Source: an uncultured Paracoccaceae bacterium (GTDB taxonomy: Bacteria; Pseudomonadota; Alphaproteobacteria; Rhodobacterales; Rhodobacteraceae). Taken from it: DNA of 44,702 bases. The notes below the pieces were generated by a model. It worked only from the letters and a program-made list of their open reading frames with translations. It did no database searches and was not told where the DNA came from. Below are positions 29,555-39,395 of the stretch, piece by piece. How positions within the stretch are numbered: the first letter of the stretch is position 1; each line of letters starts with the position of its first letter. A program made the position numbers and the translations under genes. The stretch covers positions 1 to 44,702 of the forward strand of contig CAJJAR010000018.1 of assembly GCA_905182105.1 (NCBI GenBank), in the 5' to 3' direction.

Positions 29555-30442
29555 ATGAACAAACTTGCCAAATACGGGCTCTCGCAGCTGTCGCCAGAGC
29601 AACCGGTGCTAATTGCGGGGCCGACGGCTTCTGGCAAATCCAGCTTGGCTTTGACCATTGCAGAGACGCAAGGCGGCATCATCGTGAATGCTGATGCCAG
29701 CCAAATTTACGACTGTTGGCGGGTCATAACTGCCTGCCCTTCCAAAGACGAAGAAGCACGCGCTCCTCATGCCCTTTACCGTCATAAGGCATATAATGCC
29801 CCGCACTCGGCAGGCCATTGGTTGCGCGACGTTGCGCCCTTTTTATACGGTGTACAACGACCGATTATCGTTGGCGGCACTGGTTTGTATTTTACCGCAC
29901 TGACCAAAGGCCTTGCTGATATCCCGGCAACTCCACCTGAAGTGCGATTACAGGGCAATGCACTGGATTTAGCTTTTATGCTGGATCAGCTCGATCCGGA
30001 TACGGTTTCGCGCATTGAAGTAGCGAACCGCGCGAGGGTTCAGCGTGCCTGGGAAGTGCAGACTTCATCTGGGCGTGGCCTTGCCCAATGGCAAGACGAA
30101 ACGCCGCCCCCACTGGTCGATCCAGAACACAGTTTCAACATTATATTGGATGCAGAAAAAGAATGGTTAACCCCTCGGATCGAACAACGCTTTGATTTGA
30201 TGGTCGGAGGTGGCGCGATGGATGAAATTGCAAGCATGGATGCTCACTATGACCCATCCTTGCCAAGCTGTCGTGCGATCGGCGTTCCCGAACTAATAAA
30301 GTGTCATCGAGGCGAGCTTGATTTGCAAACTGCACGTGAAGAGGCGTGCATCGCAACCCGCCAATATGCCAAACGGCAACGGACATGGTTCAGGTCAAAG
30401 ATGAAGAAATGGAACTTAATCAACATAAAAGAAATGTTATAA
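29555..30442 (+). CDS. miaA: tRNA dimethylallyltransferase
   Basis: Adds dimethylallyl to A37 (i6A). P-loop [16 protein letters not shown] at residues about 19-33, [31 protein letters not shown] (substrate region; family has 'DSRQxY', here DASQIY), and [19 protein letters not shown]-terminus: [15 protein letters not shown] and [14 protein letters not shown]. 295 aa, slightly short. No terminator visible after it. Confidence 0.93.
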   Translation: MNKLAKYGLSQLSPEQPVLIAGPTASGKSSLALTIAETQGGIIVNADASQIYDCWRVITACPSKDEEARAPHALYRHKAYNAPHSAGHWLRDVAPFLYGVQRPIIVGGTGLYFTALTKGLADIPATPPEVRLQGNALDLAFMLDQLDPDTVSRIEVANRARVQRAWEVQTSSGRGLAQWQDETPPPLVDPEHSFNIILDAEKEWLTPRIEQRFDLMVGGGAMDEIASMDAHYDPSLPSCRAIGVPELIKCHRGELDLQTAREEACIATRQYAKRQRTWFRSKMKKWNLINIKEML

Positions 30443-30521
30443 AACCATCATTTATCAACTAATAGTAAATAAGTAATTTGAAAATTTGGCCTAAACGAAC
30501 AAATTTGTCAATTCCAATGCC

Positions 30522-31304
30522 ATGATTGATACTCCGCAAATCAGATCTTTGGCCAACTTCACGGGAGGTCACGATTGGCGTCTTGCACTTTTGCATGACG
30601 ACCCTTCTGATCTTTTAATTTGGGTCGCACGTGGACAAGGGCTATTGCACACGGATGGCTCAAGACGCGGTGTCGGTGCACACAACGCGATTCTTATTCC
30701 TCATAGTCAGGTTTTTGCACTTGATCTGGGTCGCCAAGCCAACGGACTGGTTGCCATCATCCCACCAGCTCATAATAGTTGGAATCTAGAAACAGCCCGC
30801 CAACTGCGGATCAGAGATGCCAAAGCCATTTCCCAACTGTCAGGTTTCATTGAAGCTGCACAGCGTGAAGTGTCGGATAGTCAGCCTATTTTAGATGCGG
30901 CATTGAGTGCCCATCAGCGCTTGATCGAAGTTTGGGTCCGTCGCCAAATTACCCCTCCTGAACATGCACCAGCAAAACAGAATGCCTCTATTCGACTGAT
31001 CAGGCGTTTTTTTGCCAACTTACCACAGCCCAAAATGAAGGGAGCTACTATGGCCGAGCACGCTGAGCAGCTCGGCGTAACGCCAACCCACTTAGCGCGT
31101 GCAAGCCGTACAGCTACAGGGGTGACCACAGCCGACCATCTGACCGCGCGCCTACTGCACCAAACACAAACTGCGATGGTTGATACAAAAACGTCTGCCA
31201 AAGATATCGCGACACAGCTAAGATTTAGCAGCGCCACCTACTTCACGCGTTTTGTTCAGCAACAAATGGGTAAGACACCGACCCAATTGCGCCAACAAAC
31301 CTGA
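30522..31304 (+). CDS. AraC-family transcriptional regulator
   Basis: 260 residues. The N-terminal half resembles an AraC cupin sensor domain (LIWVARGQGLLHTDGSRRGVGAHNAILIPHSQVFALDL). The C-terminal half has the two helix-turn-helix units (MAEHAEQLGVTPTHLARASRTATGVT; TSAKDIATQLRFSSATYFTRFVQQQMGKTPTQLRQ). It stands 265 bp upstream of a peptide-type ABC transporter in the same orientation, so it may regulate that operon. The ligand cannot be inferred. Confidence 0.88.
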   Translation: MIDTPQIRSLANFTGGHDWRLALLHDDPSDLLIWVARGQGLLHTDGSRRGVGAHNAILIPHSQVFALDLGRQANGLVAIIPPAHNSWNLETARQLRIRDAKAISQLSGFIEAAQREVSDSQPILDAALSAHQRLIEVWVRRQITPPEHAPAKQNASIRLIRRFFANLPQPKMKGATMAEHAEQLGVTPTHLARASRTATGVTTADHLTARLLHQTQTAMVDTKTSAKDIATQLRFSSATYFTRFVQQQMGKTPTQLRQQT

Positions 31305-31569
31305 ACTACTTTCTGAATAGCCAACAAGCGCCAATCCCGTGTTCAAAATGATTTTTTTAAACCTAACGGATTGACCTGTGCTCAGATCTGTAGCCTGATG
31401 CCCTAATGAAGACGCGTTACGACCACTAAAACGGTGATAACCACCGAGTGGCAAACGCAAAGGGGGAATTTTACACGGGAGTTTAGGGCTGCGCCAATGA
31501 CAGCCCAGCAATTAGCAAGAGCCGCAAAGGCCGCCAAATCTAATTATCAGCCTACCAACAGGGGCATCC

Positions 31570-32667
31570 ATGGGAACCTTTATCATCAGACGTCTGGGAC
31601 AGATGTTGCTGACGGCATTATGCCTGACGTTCATCGTCTTTTTCATGACGAACTTAACACCCAACCTTGAAAAACTTGCAAAAACGCAAGGCAACTTTCG
31701 CATGTCCGACGAGGCCGTTAACAGCTGGCTATCAGATCGAGGCTATTTAGCGCCCCTTCCCTATAAGTTTGGGCAATGGGTTGGCGTGGTGCCGGGCTGG
31801 ACCAACGAAAAGACAGATAATGATGGCCAAACAGTCGTAACCGGCCGCTGCTTCTTAGCTGCAACACCTGTTGAAGACCGGGCACGGTTCTGTGGGGTGT
31901 TACAAGGGTTCTGGGGTTATTCTTCAGTATTCAAGACCGATGTCGATGCACTGGTCGCCAAGCGCCTGTCCGCAACAGGTAAATTGATGGGCTTTGTTTT
32001 ATTGCTGATGGTTCCAATGGCTTTGATTGTTGGCATTCTGGCTGGGATGCGTGAAGGATCAAATTTGGACCGTACACTGTCAACGTTCTCTATTGCCTCT
32101 ACCGCAACCCCTGAATACGTATCTGGCGTAATTTTTATCGCCCTCCTCGCATCCTCTAAATTTGGGATATCCCCCATTCTTGCTGATTGGGGATGGATAG
32201 ATACAAAGACACTATTCCTTGGCTCTGCTAAGAAAGCTGTTGAAGACGCGACTTTCAGAAATTTCTTTTTGCCCGTATTGACAATTTCCCTTTACGGGAT
32301 GGGGTATATCGCTCGCATGACACGTGCATCAATGGCTGAAGTTATGACAGCACAGTACATCCGCACCGCACGCCTAAAGGGCGTTAATTTTCGCAATGTC
32401 GTTATGAAACATGCCCTTCGCAATGCGTTGATCGCTCCATTCACTGTCATCATGCTGCAAGTGCCGTGGTTATTGAATGGCGTTGTGATTGTTGAATATC
32501 TGTTCGCCTACGATGGCTTTGGTCGTTTGTTGGTTGAAGCGGCACGTGGAAACGACATCGAACTGCTCATGGCCATCTCGGTCGTCTCCGTCATCTTGGT
32601 TTTGTTGACCCAACTGATTTCTGACATCGGTTACGTCTTCTTAAACCCACGCATTCGCATTTCTTAG
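31570..32667 (+). CDS. ABC transporter permease, DppB type
   Basis: 365 residues. First TM at residues 5-30 (RRLGQMLLTALCLTFIVFFMT), then a long periplasmic stretch (about 35-130), and the permease core with about five TM segments. The EAA-like loop MTRASMAEVMTAQYIRTARLKGV contacts the ATPase. AGGGGC precedes ATG 31570. It is followed after 15 bp by the second permease. No substrate-binding protein gene precedes it in the window. 31305-31569 shows no gene I can support. Confidence 0.9.
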   Translation: MGTFIIRRLGQMLLTALCLTFIVFFMTNLTPNLEKLAKTQGNFRMSDEAVNSWLSDRGYLAPLPYKFGQWVGVVPGWTNEKTDNDGQTVVTGRCFLAATPVEDRARFCGVLQGFWGYSSVFKTDVDALVAKRLSATGKLMGFVLLLMVPMALIVGILAGMREGSNLDRTLSTFSIASTATPEYVSGVIFIALLASSKFGISPILADWGWIDTKTLFLGSAKKAVEDATFRNFFLPVLTISLYGMGYIARMTRASMAEVMTAQYIRTARLKGVNFRNVVMKHALRNALIAPFTVIMLQVPWLLNGVVIVEYLFAYDGFGRLLVEAARGNDIELLMAISVVSVILVLLTQLISDIGYVFLNPRIRIS

Positions 32668-32682
32668 GGGAGGGTCGAGACA

Positions 32683-34149
32683 ATGGCACCATTGACATGG
32701 ACCGGAAGCCTTAGCTTTTTAAACCTCTTTTTCGGACTGGCCGTTGGCATCTTTGCCGTCATGGTCATTGTCCAAATCATCACATCTCTGTTTGCAAAAG
32801 AGCAGACGATCCACATAAGATCGGATGGGACCGCAGCCACCAGTGCAGGCATTGGTGGGCTGATCAGCTTTGCAGTCAAAGTAACTTTTTTTGCCATATT
32901 GGCGATTGTAATTATCTATCTGCTGGCTGGGATCGTCATGGGCACCAATGCAGGTATCTTTGGCGGAATGGCTCAACAGCTTACGCCTGTCTGGGTCGGT
33001 ATGGTTTTGATTTTTGTGGCCTCAATCAAGTTTAAACGCAGTTTGGGCCTGTATGGTAAGTTGTTTGATAGCACCGTCGGTATGATAGGCTTTGCCCTTG
33101 TCTTGTTCTGGGTCTTGGCCGGTATCATGGCCGGTGTCTTTGACATGATCATCACCCATGACTCCCTGAGCCAAGCATCTGGCATGAAGAACAAACTACC
33201 CGGCACGCCACTACGGGGTGCCGAAGATGATGAATTTCAGTGGTATCTACTGGGTGGTGACAACCTTGCACGCGACGTGTTCAGCCGTTTGTTCAAAGGT
33301 GCATGGACAGTGGTTTTGATTGCACCGTTCGCCACCATCTTCGCGTTCATGGTTGGCATCACACTAGGCCTTCCAGCAGGATACTACGGCGGACGCTTGG
33401 ATACGTTTCTGTCTTTTGTTGCGAACCTTATCCTCGCCTTCCCTGTCATCCTTTTATTCTACCTTCTGGTCACACCAGAGATCGTAGCGACGGGTATTCC
33501 AAACTATATGGCAGCCGTGTTGTTCGTGTTTCCTGTGATCTTCTTTGGGGTGCTACTGAACTCGCGCTATCACACTCAACCAAAGGTACGCACACCGCTG
33601 TTGATTGTGGTTCTAGGCGCATTGGCGTGGATTTACCTAGCGTTGATAAGCAACAACGGCAATATTATTTCAACTAAGGAATACAACATTTGGGGCCTGC
33701 CAGAGTTCTTGGACTTTTACGATATGGACCCAAGCATCTTGGTCGTATTTGTATCTGTGGTCTTCGTGAACGCTCCGACTGTTTTCCGTATCGTTCGTGG
33801 CCTCGCCCTTGACATCAAAACGCGTGACTACGTTGCGGCGGCGCAAACCCGTGGTGAAGGTCCATGGTACATTATGCTTTGGGAGATCTTGCCAAACGCA
33901 CGTGGCCCACTGATCGTCGATTTCTGCCTGCGCATTGGCTACACAACGATCCTACTAGGTACCTTAGGGTTCTTCGGACTTGGGTTGGAATCAGAAAGCC
34001 CTGATTGGGGCACAACGATCAACACCGGTCGCACCCTGATCCGCGCATATGTGCATCCCCTCCTTCCGCCAGCAGTTTCATTGCTGACCTTGGTATTAGG
34101 CCTAAACCTATTGGCTGACGGCCTGCGTGAGGAATCATTGCGAGACTAA
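32683..34149 (+). CDS. ABC transporter permease, DppC type with extra N-terminal TM segments
   Basis: 488 residues, longer than usual DppC (about 300). Hydrophobic segments near residues 10-35, 60-85, 100-115 and 130-155 precede the core. The core has the DppC hallmarks: YLLGGDNLARDVFSRLFKGAWTVVL, TLGLPAGYYGGRLDT and the ATPase-coupling loop VRGLALDIKTRDYVAAAQTRGEG, ending LTLVLGLNLLADGLREE. GGGGAGGG is the Shine-Dalgarno. The long N-terminal region with extra TMs is also seen in roseobacter relatives, as far as I recall. Confidence 0.88.
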   Translation: MAPLTWTGSLSFLNLFFGLAVGIFAVMVIVQIITSLFAKEQTIHIRSDGTAATSAGIGGLISFAVKVTFFAILAIVIIYLLAGIVMGTNAGIFGGMAQQLTPVWVGMVLIFVASIKFKRSLGLYGKLFDSTVGMIGFALVLFWVLAGIMAGVFDMIITHDSLSQASGMKNKLPGTPLRGAEDDEFQWYLLGGDNLARDVFSRLFKGAWTVVLIAPFATIFAFMVGITLGLPAGYYGGRLDTFLSFVANLILAFPVILLFYLLVTPEIVATGIPNYMAAVLFVFPVIFFGVLLNSRYHTQPKVRTPLLIVVLGALAWIYLALISNNGNIISTKEYNIWGLPEFLDFYDMDPSILVVFVSVVFVNAPTVFRIVRGLALDIKTRDYVAAAQTRGEGPWYIMLWEILPNARGPLIVDFCLRIGYTTILLGTLGFFGLGLESESPDWGTTINTGRTLIRAYVHPLLPPAVSLLTLVLGLNLLADGLREESLRD

Positions 34150-34152
34150 TAC

Positions 34153-34173
34153 TGAGGGCGTGTTGCGTCCTCA
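34153..34173 (+). other. Intergenic hairpin between permease and ATPase genes
   Basis: TGAGGGCG, loop TGTTG, CGTCCTCA: an 8-bp stem with one G-T pair in the 93-bp gap. It has no T-run, so it is more likely an RNA processing or stability element than a terminator. Confidence 0.4.
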
Positions 34174-34242
34174 CAGATAGCCATGAACACCGAAGTCGGA
34201 CATTTGATACCGGCTCAACCTCCGAACAGGGAGATGACGACA

Positions 34243-36330
34243 ATGACGACGCAAGACTACGACGGACCTATCCTTGAGATCGAAAATTTATCGATCTCAT
34301 TCTTCACGCGCCTGCGTGAGATTCCAGCGGTCATGGACTTCTCAGTTACTGTTCAACCTGGCGAAGCGGTTGGATTGGTTGGTGAAAGTGGATGTGGTAA
34401 GTCCACTGTAGCCCTTGGCGTCATGCAGGATTTGGGCAAAAATGGTAGCGTTGTTGGCGGTACAATCAAGTTCAAAGGCCAAGATTTAGGTCAAATGACG
34501 ATGAAAGAGTTACGTAACATTCGCGGCTGCGAAATCGCAATGATCTATCAAGAACCAATGGCATCACTGAACCCAGCGATGCGGATCGGTAAGCAGCTGA
34601 TGGAAGTGCCAATGATCCATCAGGACACGTCTGAAACAGATGCCCATAAGCGCGCGTTGCAGGTTGTCACAGATGTGAAGCTGCCTGACCCTGAACGCAT
34701 CCTCAATTCATTCCCCCACCAGCTGTCTGGTGGTCAACAGCAGCGTATCGTCATTGCAATGGCTTTGATGTCTGAACCATCCCTTCTTATCTTGGATGAA
34801 CCGACAACTGCACTCGACGTGACGGTTGAGGCCGCTGTTGTGGAACTGGTCAAAGATTTGGGTAAGAAATACGGCACATCCATGCTGTTCATCAGTCACA
34901 ACCTTGGCCTTGTCCTGGAAACCTGTGACCGCATTTGCGTTATGTATTCAGGTGAGGCCGTTGAGACAGGCCGTATCGAAGACGTCTTTGACAAGATGCA
35001 GCATCCATATACCCAAGCGTTGTTTCGTTCGATCCCATTGCCAGGTGCGGATAAGAATTCTCGTCCACTGGTGGCAATCCCCGGGAACTTCCCCCTGCCC
35101 CACGAGCGCCCAAAGGGATGTAATTTTGGACCGCGCTGCGACTATTTTGAGGAAAGCCGCTGTAACTCCAGCAAGGCGATCCCCATGTCACATGTGGAAC
35201 ACGGTGACCGCCACGAAAGCCGTTGCCTAAAGTTTGCAGAGATCGATTGGGACGCGCCCTTGATTGCGGCAGAAAAGAAAGAAAAGGGTGCGATTGGCGA
35301 AGTCGTTCTGAAAATCGACAACCTTAAAAAACACTATGAGGTCGCTGCGAATGCCATCTTTGGTGGCGGCAACAAAAAGGTCGTCAAAGCCAACGAAACA
35401 CTATCTTTTGAAGCGCGTGAATCCGAAACGTTGGCGATTGTTGGCGAATCTGGCTGTGGTAAATCCACATTCGCAAAGGTCCTTATGGGATTAGAAACCG
35501 CTACCGACGGCGAAATTTTGTTGGACAACAAAGCAGTTCAGAACACTGCAATCGAAGACCGCGATACCAAAACAGTGGCTGACGTTCAGATGGTGTTCCA
35601 GAACCCGTTTGATACGCTGAACCCATCTATGACGATTGGCCGTCAAATCATTCGCGCGCTTGAAATCTTCAAAGTCGGCAACAGCGAAGCGGAACGCCGC
35701 ACACGCATGTTAGAATTGCTTGATTTAGTGAAGCTGCCGCGCGAATTCGCAGATCGCATGCCGCGCCAACTGTCTGGTGGTCAGAAACAACGCGTCGGAA
35801 TTGCTCGTGCATTTGCAGGTGACGCAAGGATAGTTGTGGCAGATGAACCCGTTTCTGCTCTGGATGTATCCGTTCAGGCAGCCGTCACTGATCTGTTGAT
35901 GGATATTCAGCGCGAACACAAAACCACACTACTGTTTATCAGCCACGACTTGTCGATTGTCCGGTATCTATCTGACCGCGTGATGGTGATGTATCTAGGA
36001 CACGTCGTTGAAATCGGGACCACAGATCAGGTGTTTTCACCACCCTACCACCCCTACACAGAAGCGTTATTGTCTGCCGTTCCAATTGCCGACACTTCGG
36101 TGATCAAGAAACATATCGTGCTTGAAGGTGACATTCCGTCTGCCATGAACCCACCACCAGGTTGCCCGTTCCAAACGCGCTGTGGTTGGAAATCAAAGGT
36201 TTCAGGTGGTTTGTGTGACACTAAAATGCCACCCGTTCGCGAAATAGCAGACGGGCATCAGGTTAAGTGCCATCTCAGCGACGAAGAATTGGCAGGCATG
36301 GAAGCCGTAATCAAAATCGCTGCTGAATGA
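34243..36330 (+). CDS. Peptide-type ABC transporter, fused double ATP-binding protein (DppD-DppF)
   Basis: 695 residues with two nucleotide-binding domains in tandem. NBD1: VGESGCGKSTVALGV, LSGGQQQRIVIAMAL, LLILDEPTTALDV; NBD2: VGESGCGKSTFAKVL, LSGGQKQRVGIARAF, IVVADEPVSALDV. Each is followed by the oligopeptide-transporter C-terminal motif with paired cysteines (CNFGPRCDYF; GCPFQTRCGW). AGGGAG at 34228-34233 with a 9-nt gap selects ATG 34243 over ATG 34183 and 34234. It is predicted to import oligopeptides or nickel-like ligands with the two permeases. The gene ends 1 bp before the convergent membrane-protein gene. Confidence 0.92.
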   Translation: MTTQDYDGPILEIENLSISFFTRLREIPAVMDFSVTVQPGEAVGLVGESGCGKSTVALGVMQDLGKNGSVVGGTIKFKGQDLGQMTMKELRNIRGCEIAMIYQEPMASLNPAMRIGKQLMEVPMIHQDTSETDAHKRALQVVTDVKLPDPERILNSFPHQLSGGQQQRIVIAMALMSEPSLLILDEPTTALDVTVEAAVVELVKDLGKKYGTSMLFISHNLGLVLETCDRICVMYSGEAVETGRIEDVFDKMQHPYTQALFRSIPLPGADKNSRPLVAIPGNFPLPHERPKGCNFGPRCDYFEESRCNSSKAIPMSHVEHGDRHESRCLKFAEIDWDAPLIAAEKKEKGAIGEVVLKIDNLKKHYEVAANAIFGGGNKKVVKANETLSFEARESETLAIVGESGCGKSTFAKVLMGLETATDGEILLDNKAVQNTAIEDRDTKTVADVQMVFQNPFDTLNPSMTIGRQIIRALEIFKVGNSEAERRTRMLELLDLVKLPREFADRMPRQLSGGQKQRVGIARAFAGDARIVVADEPVSALDVSVQAAVTDLLMDIQREHKTTLLFISHDLSIVRYLSDRVMVMYLGHVVEIGTTDQVFSPPYHPYTEALLSAVPIADTSVIKKHIVLEGDIPSAMNPPPGCPFQTRCGWKSKVSGGLCDTKMPPVREIADGHQVKCHLSDEELAGMEAVIKIAAE

Positions 36331-36331
36331 C

Positions 36332-36778
36332 TTAGGCTGTCATGGTGAGGTAAAAATAGTACCACGCCATGGCCTTCGCCGCGATTGAACCTGCACTGTA
36401 CGACCACCAAAACTGAGATAGACGTGGTTTTGTATCGCCAAAAATTTGAAACGCGATCGAACAGACGGGTCCAGCCAGCATTGCAAGGCAAATACCGGCG
36501 ATCATTTCGTTGGATTCGATAATCGAAAAGAGAACAGGCACCGTTTGGGAAAAGAACATTTCAATTCCAACGCTGGTTTTGAACATGTGCCCCGCGAGTG
36601 TATCAAGTCCGCCACCAATCGTAATAGATGTCCAATAAGCGCGTTTAACTTTGGGCTTTGCGCAGATCAGGTTCGCAGATTCATATTCTTGAGGCGTTTC
36701 ATTACCCGCATACAATTTGACTGAGTTGGAAGCTAAACGCGTTAGGCGTTCTGCAAAGGTGGTTGATGAAACTGACAT
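36332..36778 (-). CDS. Hypothetical multi-TM protein
   Basis: 148 residues; I do not recognise the family. A soluble N-terminus (about 50 residues, ANSVKLYAGNETPQEYESANLICAKPKV) is followed by hydrophobic stretches near residues 50-75, 78-112 (MFFSQTVPVLFSII, MIAGICLAMLAGPVCSIAF) and 128-145 (SYSAGSIAAKAMAWYYFYL). GAGG precedes ATG 36778. It is convergent with the ABC transporter and 83 bp upstream of it lies the lytic transglycosylase gene in the same orientation. Confidence 0.6.
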   Translation of the reverse strand: MSVSSTTFAERLTRLASNSVKLYAGNETPQEYESANLICAKPKVKRAYWTSITIGGGLDTLAGHMFKTSVGIEMFFSQTVPVLFSIIESNEMIAGICLAMLAGPVCSIAFQIFGDTKPRLSQFWWSYSAGSIAAKAMAWYYFYLTMTA

Positions 36779-36861
36779 ATGGTGCCCTCATAAATACAGG
36801 ACACCCATGGCGTGAAAAAATGGCAAAAGATTGAACAGTGAATGGCGAAATGAAGATGAGG

Positions 36862-37452
36862 TTAGTTTCCCCAGATCACTTTGACGTAGTTGCGCGTCTC
36901 TTTGAATGGAGGAATACCTCCATATTTTTTGACGGCTCCCGGCCCCGCGTTGTAGGCTGCCAATGCCAAACGCCATGATCCAAATGTGCGGTATTGTTCT
37001 TTGAGATAACGCGCACCGCCATCAACGTTTTGATATGGATCACGAATATTCACCCCCAAATAGCCAGCGGTTGATGGGATCAATTGTGCCAATCCATAAG
37101 CACCCACATTCGATTTCGCCGTTGGGTTCCAATTGCTTTCTTGCTGGATCAAACGCAGGAACAAATCTTCAGGAATACCATGGCGGCGTGCCGCTTCACG
37201 TGCCAATGGAAGGAATTTGCCTTTGTACTTTCCGTTAAAGCGAGGAGATGCACCATCACCCCATTTTGACGGTGTGTTTACAACCACTGGCTTTAATCTG
37301 ACTGACCTGCTGTATTGCTTTAACGCGCGCGTATCCAAAATCCTCGTTTGCGATGAAAATAGTGATTTGCGATTTCTGGAAGAGAATCCATCAGCCAAGG
37401 CAACCTCACCCACAAACGAAAAAACCATCGTCACAACTATACCTATGCGCAT
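36862..37452 (-). CDS. Lytic transglycosylase (SLT-type)
   Basis: Cleaves the MurNAc-GlcNAc bond of peptidoglycan. Signal peptide at residues 1-21 ([22 protein letters not shown]). The C-terminal SLT domain (about residues 80-195) has [24 protein letters not shown], whose ESxW glutamate is catalytic, [13 protein letters not shown], and [17 protein letters not shown]. The middle linker is basic. At 196 aa it is a compact member. No lipobox is seen, so it is probably periplasmic. Confidence 0.9.
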   Translation of the reverse strand: MRIGIVVTMVFSFVGEVALADGFSSRNRKSLFSSQTRILDTRALKQYSRSVRLKPVVVNTPSKWGDGASPRFNGKYKGKFLPLAREAARRHGIPEDLFLRLIQQESNWNPTAKSNVGAYGLAQLIPSTAGYLGVNIRDPYQNVDGGARYLKEQYRTFGSWRLALAAYNAGPGAVKKYGGIPPFKETRNYVKVIWGN

Positions 37453-37665
37453 TCTGCCCTAGCCCCACGACATCTGCCTCACGCAAAATATAGACACTTT
37501 TAACGATCAAACCAGTGATCTGATCAAATTAGCTGTCATGGATCATGTTTTACGATGTTTTAACCAAAGCGCTGTCGGTATAGGGTCTGTGAAATTGATG
37601 TGCTCCGGATTCGTATTTGCGATTAGGATGTGCAGTGTCAAAAGATTTAAAAAACGGGGGATGCC

Positions 37666-38187
37666 ATGGCTGGCTCAGTGAACAAAGTAATCCTAATTGG
37701 CAATTTGGGTCGCGACCCAGAAGTGCGTTCATTCCAAAACGGTGGCAAAGTTTGCAACCTTCGCATTGCGACATCTGAAACGTGGAAAGATCGCAACACA
37801 GGCGAGCGCAAAGAAAAAACTGAATGGCACTCTGTCGCGATCTTCCAAGAGGGACTTGTGCGCATCGCAGAGCAATACCTCAAAAAGGGCAGCAAAGTTT
37901 ACATCGAGGGTCAACTCCAGACCCGTAAATGGCAAGATCAAGCTGGCGTTGACAAATACAGCACCGAAGTTGTTTTGCAGGGCTTTGGCGGTACTTTGAC
38001 AATGCTAGACGGCCGCAGCGAAGGTGGCGGCGGTGGCAACTACGGCGGTGGCAGTGGTGGCGGCGGATCAATGGGCTACGATTCAGGCCCATCTGATAAC
38101 GGCGGCGGCTACGGTGGCGGCAATCCTGGTGGTGGCTCTGGTGCGCCAGTTCCGTCACGCGATCTAGATGACGAAATTCCGTTCTAA
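37666..38187 (+). CDS. ssb: Single-stranded DNA-binding protein
   Basis: 173 residues. The OB fold starts [40 protein letters not shown] and includes [38 protein letters not shown] glycine-rich, low-complexity linker (about residues 118-160) follows, then the acidic tip DLDDEIPF, which docks partner proteins. GGGGG at 37657 is the Shine-Dalgarno. 37453-37665 holds its promoter region; I found no LexA box there. Confidence 0.96.
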   Translation: MAGSVNKVILIGNLGRDPEVRSFQNGGKVCNLRIATSETWKDRNTGERKEKTEWHSVAIFQEGLVRIAEQYLKKGSKVYIEGQLQTRKWQDQAGVDKYSTEVVLQGFGGTLTMLDGRSEGGGGGNYGGGSGGGGSMGYDSGPSDNGGGYGGGNPGGGSGAPVPSRDLDDEIPF

Positions 38188-38223
38188 GACGCAGCGCTTA
38201 ATCGCGCGTCTCACGCGAAAAAG

Positions 38224-38264
38224 AATAACGGGGCTCATTCATTTGAGCCCCGTTATTTCGTTTT
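38224..38264. terminator. Bidirectional rho-independent terminator between ssb and aroB
   Basis: AATAACGGGGCTCA (38224-38237), loop TTCATT, TGAGCCCCGTTATT (38244-38257), a perfect 14-bp stem, then TTTCGTTTT on the plus strand. It serves ssb and, by symmetry, the convergent aroB. Confidence 0.92.
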
Positions 38265-38285
38265 GTATCAAACAAAATACCGATA

Positions 38286-39395
38286 TTAAGACTTTAGCGC
38301 GTCTTTCAACACATCAACGATCAAATTACGCGACACATCGCTGGTGACGAATGACGTCCCAATGCCGCGTGTCAGAATAAACCTAAGCTGACCATCAAGA
38401 ACCTTTTTGTCCTGCCCCATAAGATCAACCAATACTTCAGCACTTGGCAGATCACCGTCGATGTCTGAGAGGTCCGTTTTCATACCCATATTCCTCAGGA
38501 GCGCCCGCAAACGACTTGGGTCTTCTTGTGAACACAGTCCCATCTTGGAAGAGACCTCAAACGCTAGCGCACAACCGATAGCAACGCCTTCGCCATGCAA
38601 CAGACGATCAGAATAGCCCGTTGCCGCCTCAAGGGCATGACAGAAGGTGTGGCCAAGGTTCAAAAGCGCACGATCTCCCTGCTCTGTCTCATCTCGCGTT
38701 ACAATCTCTGCTTTCATCTCAACAGAGCGACGCACAACATGAACACGCGCAGCAACATCACCTGCTGCCATTTTAGGGCCATTGGTTTCAAGCCATTCAA
38801 AGAATTTTGCATCCCTAAGCAAACCGTATTTGACGACCTCACCGCAACCCGCCAGAAAATCGCGCGGGGTCAATGTTCCAAGGACATCAATGTCAGCCAA
38901 CACAAGGCTAGGTTGGTGAAACGATCCAACAAGATTCTTACCGTGACGGGTGTTGATACCTGTCTTGCCACCAATCGAGCTGTCGACCTGCGCCAAAAGC
39001 GATGTAGGAATTTGTACGAACCGTACGCCGCGGCGCAAGATTGAGGCGGCAAATCCAACCAAATCACCAATCACACCACCACCAAAGGCTACAACCACAT
39101 CGCGCCTTTCGACCTTTTGGTCCAGCAGCCATTCAACACAGGTGCACAGGTTGTCCCAGTTTTTGGTTCCCTCACCCGGTTTCAGCACTAAGGATTCCAT
39201 TGTGATGCGAGAACGCGCCAGCCCTGCACCCAATGTTTCCAAATGCAGCTCACCAACAGTTTCGTCTGTGATGACACGTACGCGTGGCTGACTTAACAAC
39301 GGCGCGATAAGCGTTCCCGCATCTTGCAGAAGACCCGGACCGATGTGGATATCGTATTCTCGACCTGGCAAATTTACAGAAACGATATCACGCAT
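38286..39395 (-). CDS. aroB: 3-dehydroquinate synthase
   Basis: Second step of the shikimate pathway, NAD-dependent. 369 aa from MRDIVSVNLPGREYDIHIGPGLL, with FGGGVIGDLVGFAASILRRGVRFVQIPTSLLAQVDSSIGGKTGINTRHGKNLVGSFHQP, ECGEVVKYGLL-like GCGEVVKYGLL, and LNLGHTFCHALEAATGY (zinc histidines), HGEGVAIGCALA. The frame is open further upstream, but this start overlaps the aroK stop by 8 bp, consistent with coupling. Confidence 0.95.
   Translation of the reverse strand: MRDIVSVNLPGREYDIHIGPGLLQDAGTLIAPLLSQPRVRVITDETVGELHLETLGAGLARSRITMESLVLKPGEGTKNWDNLCTCVEWLLDQKVERRDVVVAFGGGVIGDLVGFAASILRRGVRFVQIPTSLLAQVDSSIGGKTGINTRHGKNLVGSFHQPSLVLADIDVLGTLTPRDFLAGCGEVVKYGLLRDAKFFEWLETNGPKMAAGDVAARVHVVRRSVEMKAEIVTRDETEQGDRALLNLGHTFCHALEAATGYSDRLLHGEGVAIGCALAFEVSSKMGLCSQEDPSRLRALLRNMGMKTDLSDIDGDLPSAEVLVDLMGQDKKVLDGQLRFILTRGIGTSFVTSDVSRNLIVDVLKDALKS

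Noticed and set aside
31434..31670. 78-codon plus-strand frame before the first permease, considered as a binding-protein remnant
   Set aside because: Its second half is out of frame with the real permease and the first half shows no recognisable domain.
37453..37665. LexA box upstream of ssb
   Set aside because: No GTTC/GAAC pair with 7-bp spacing found.
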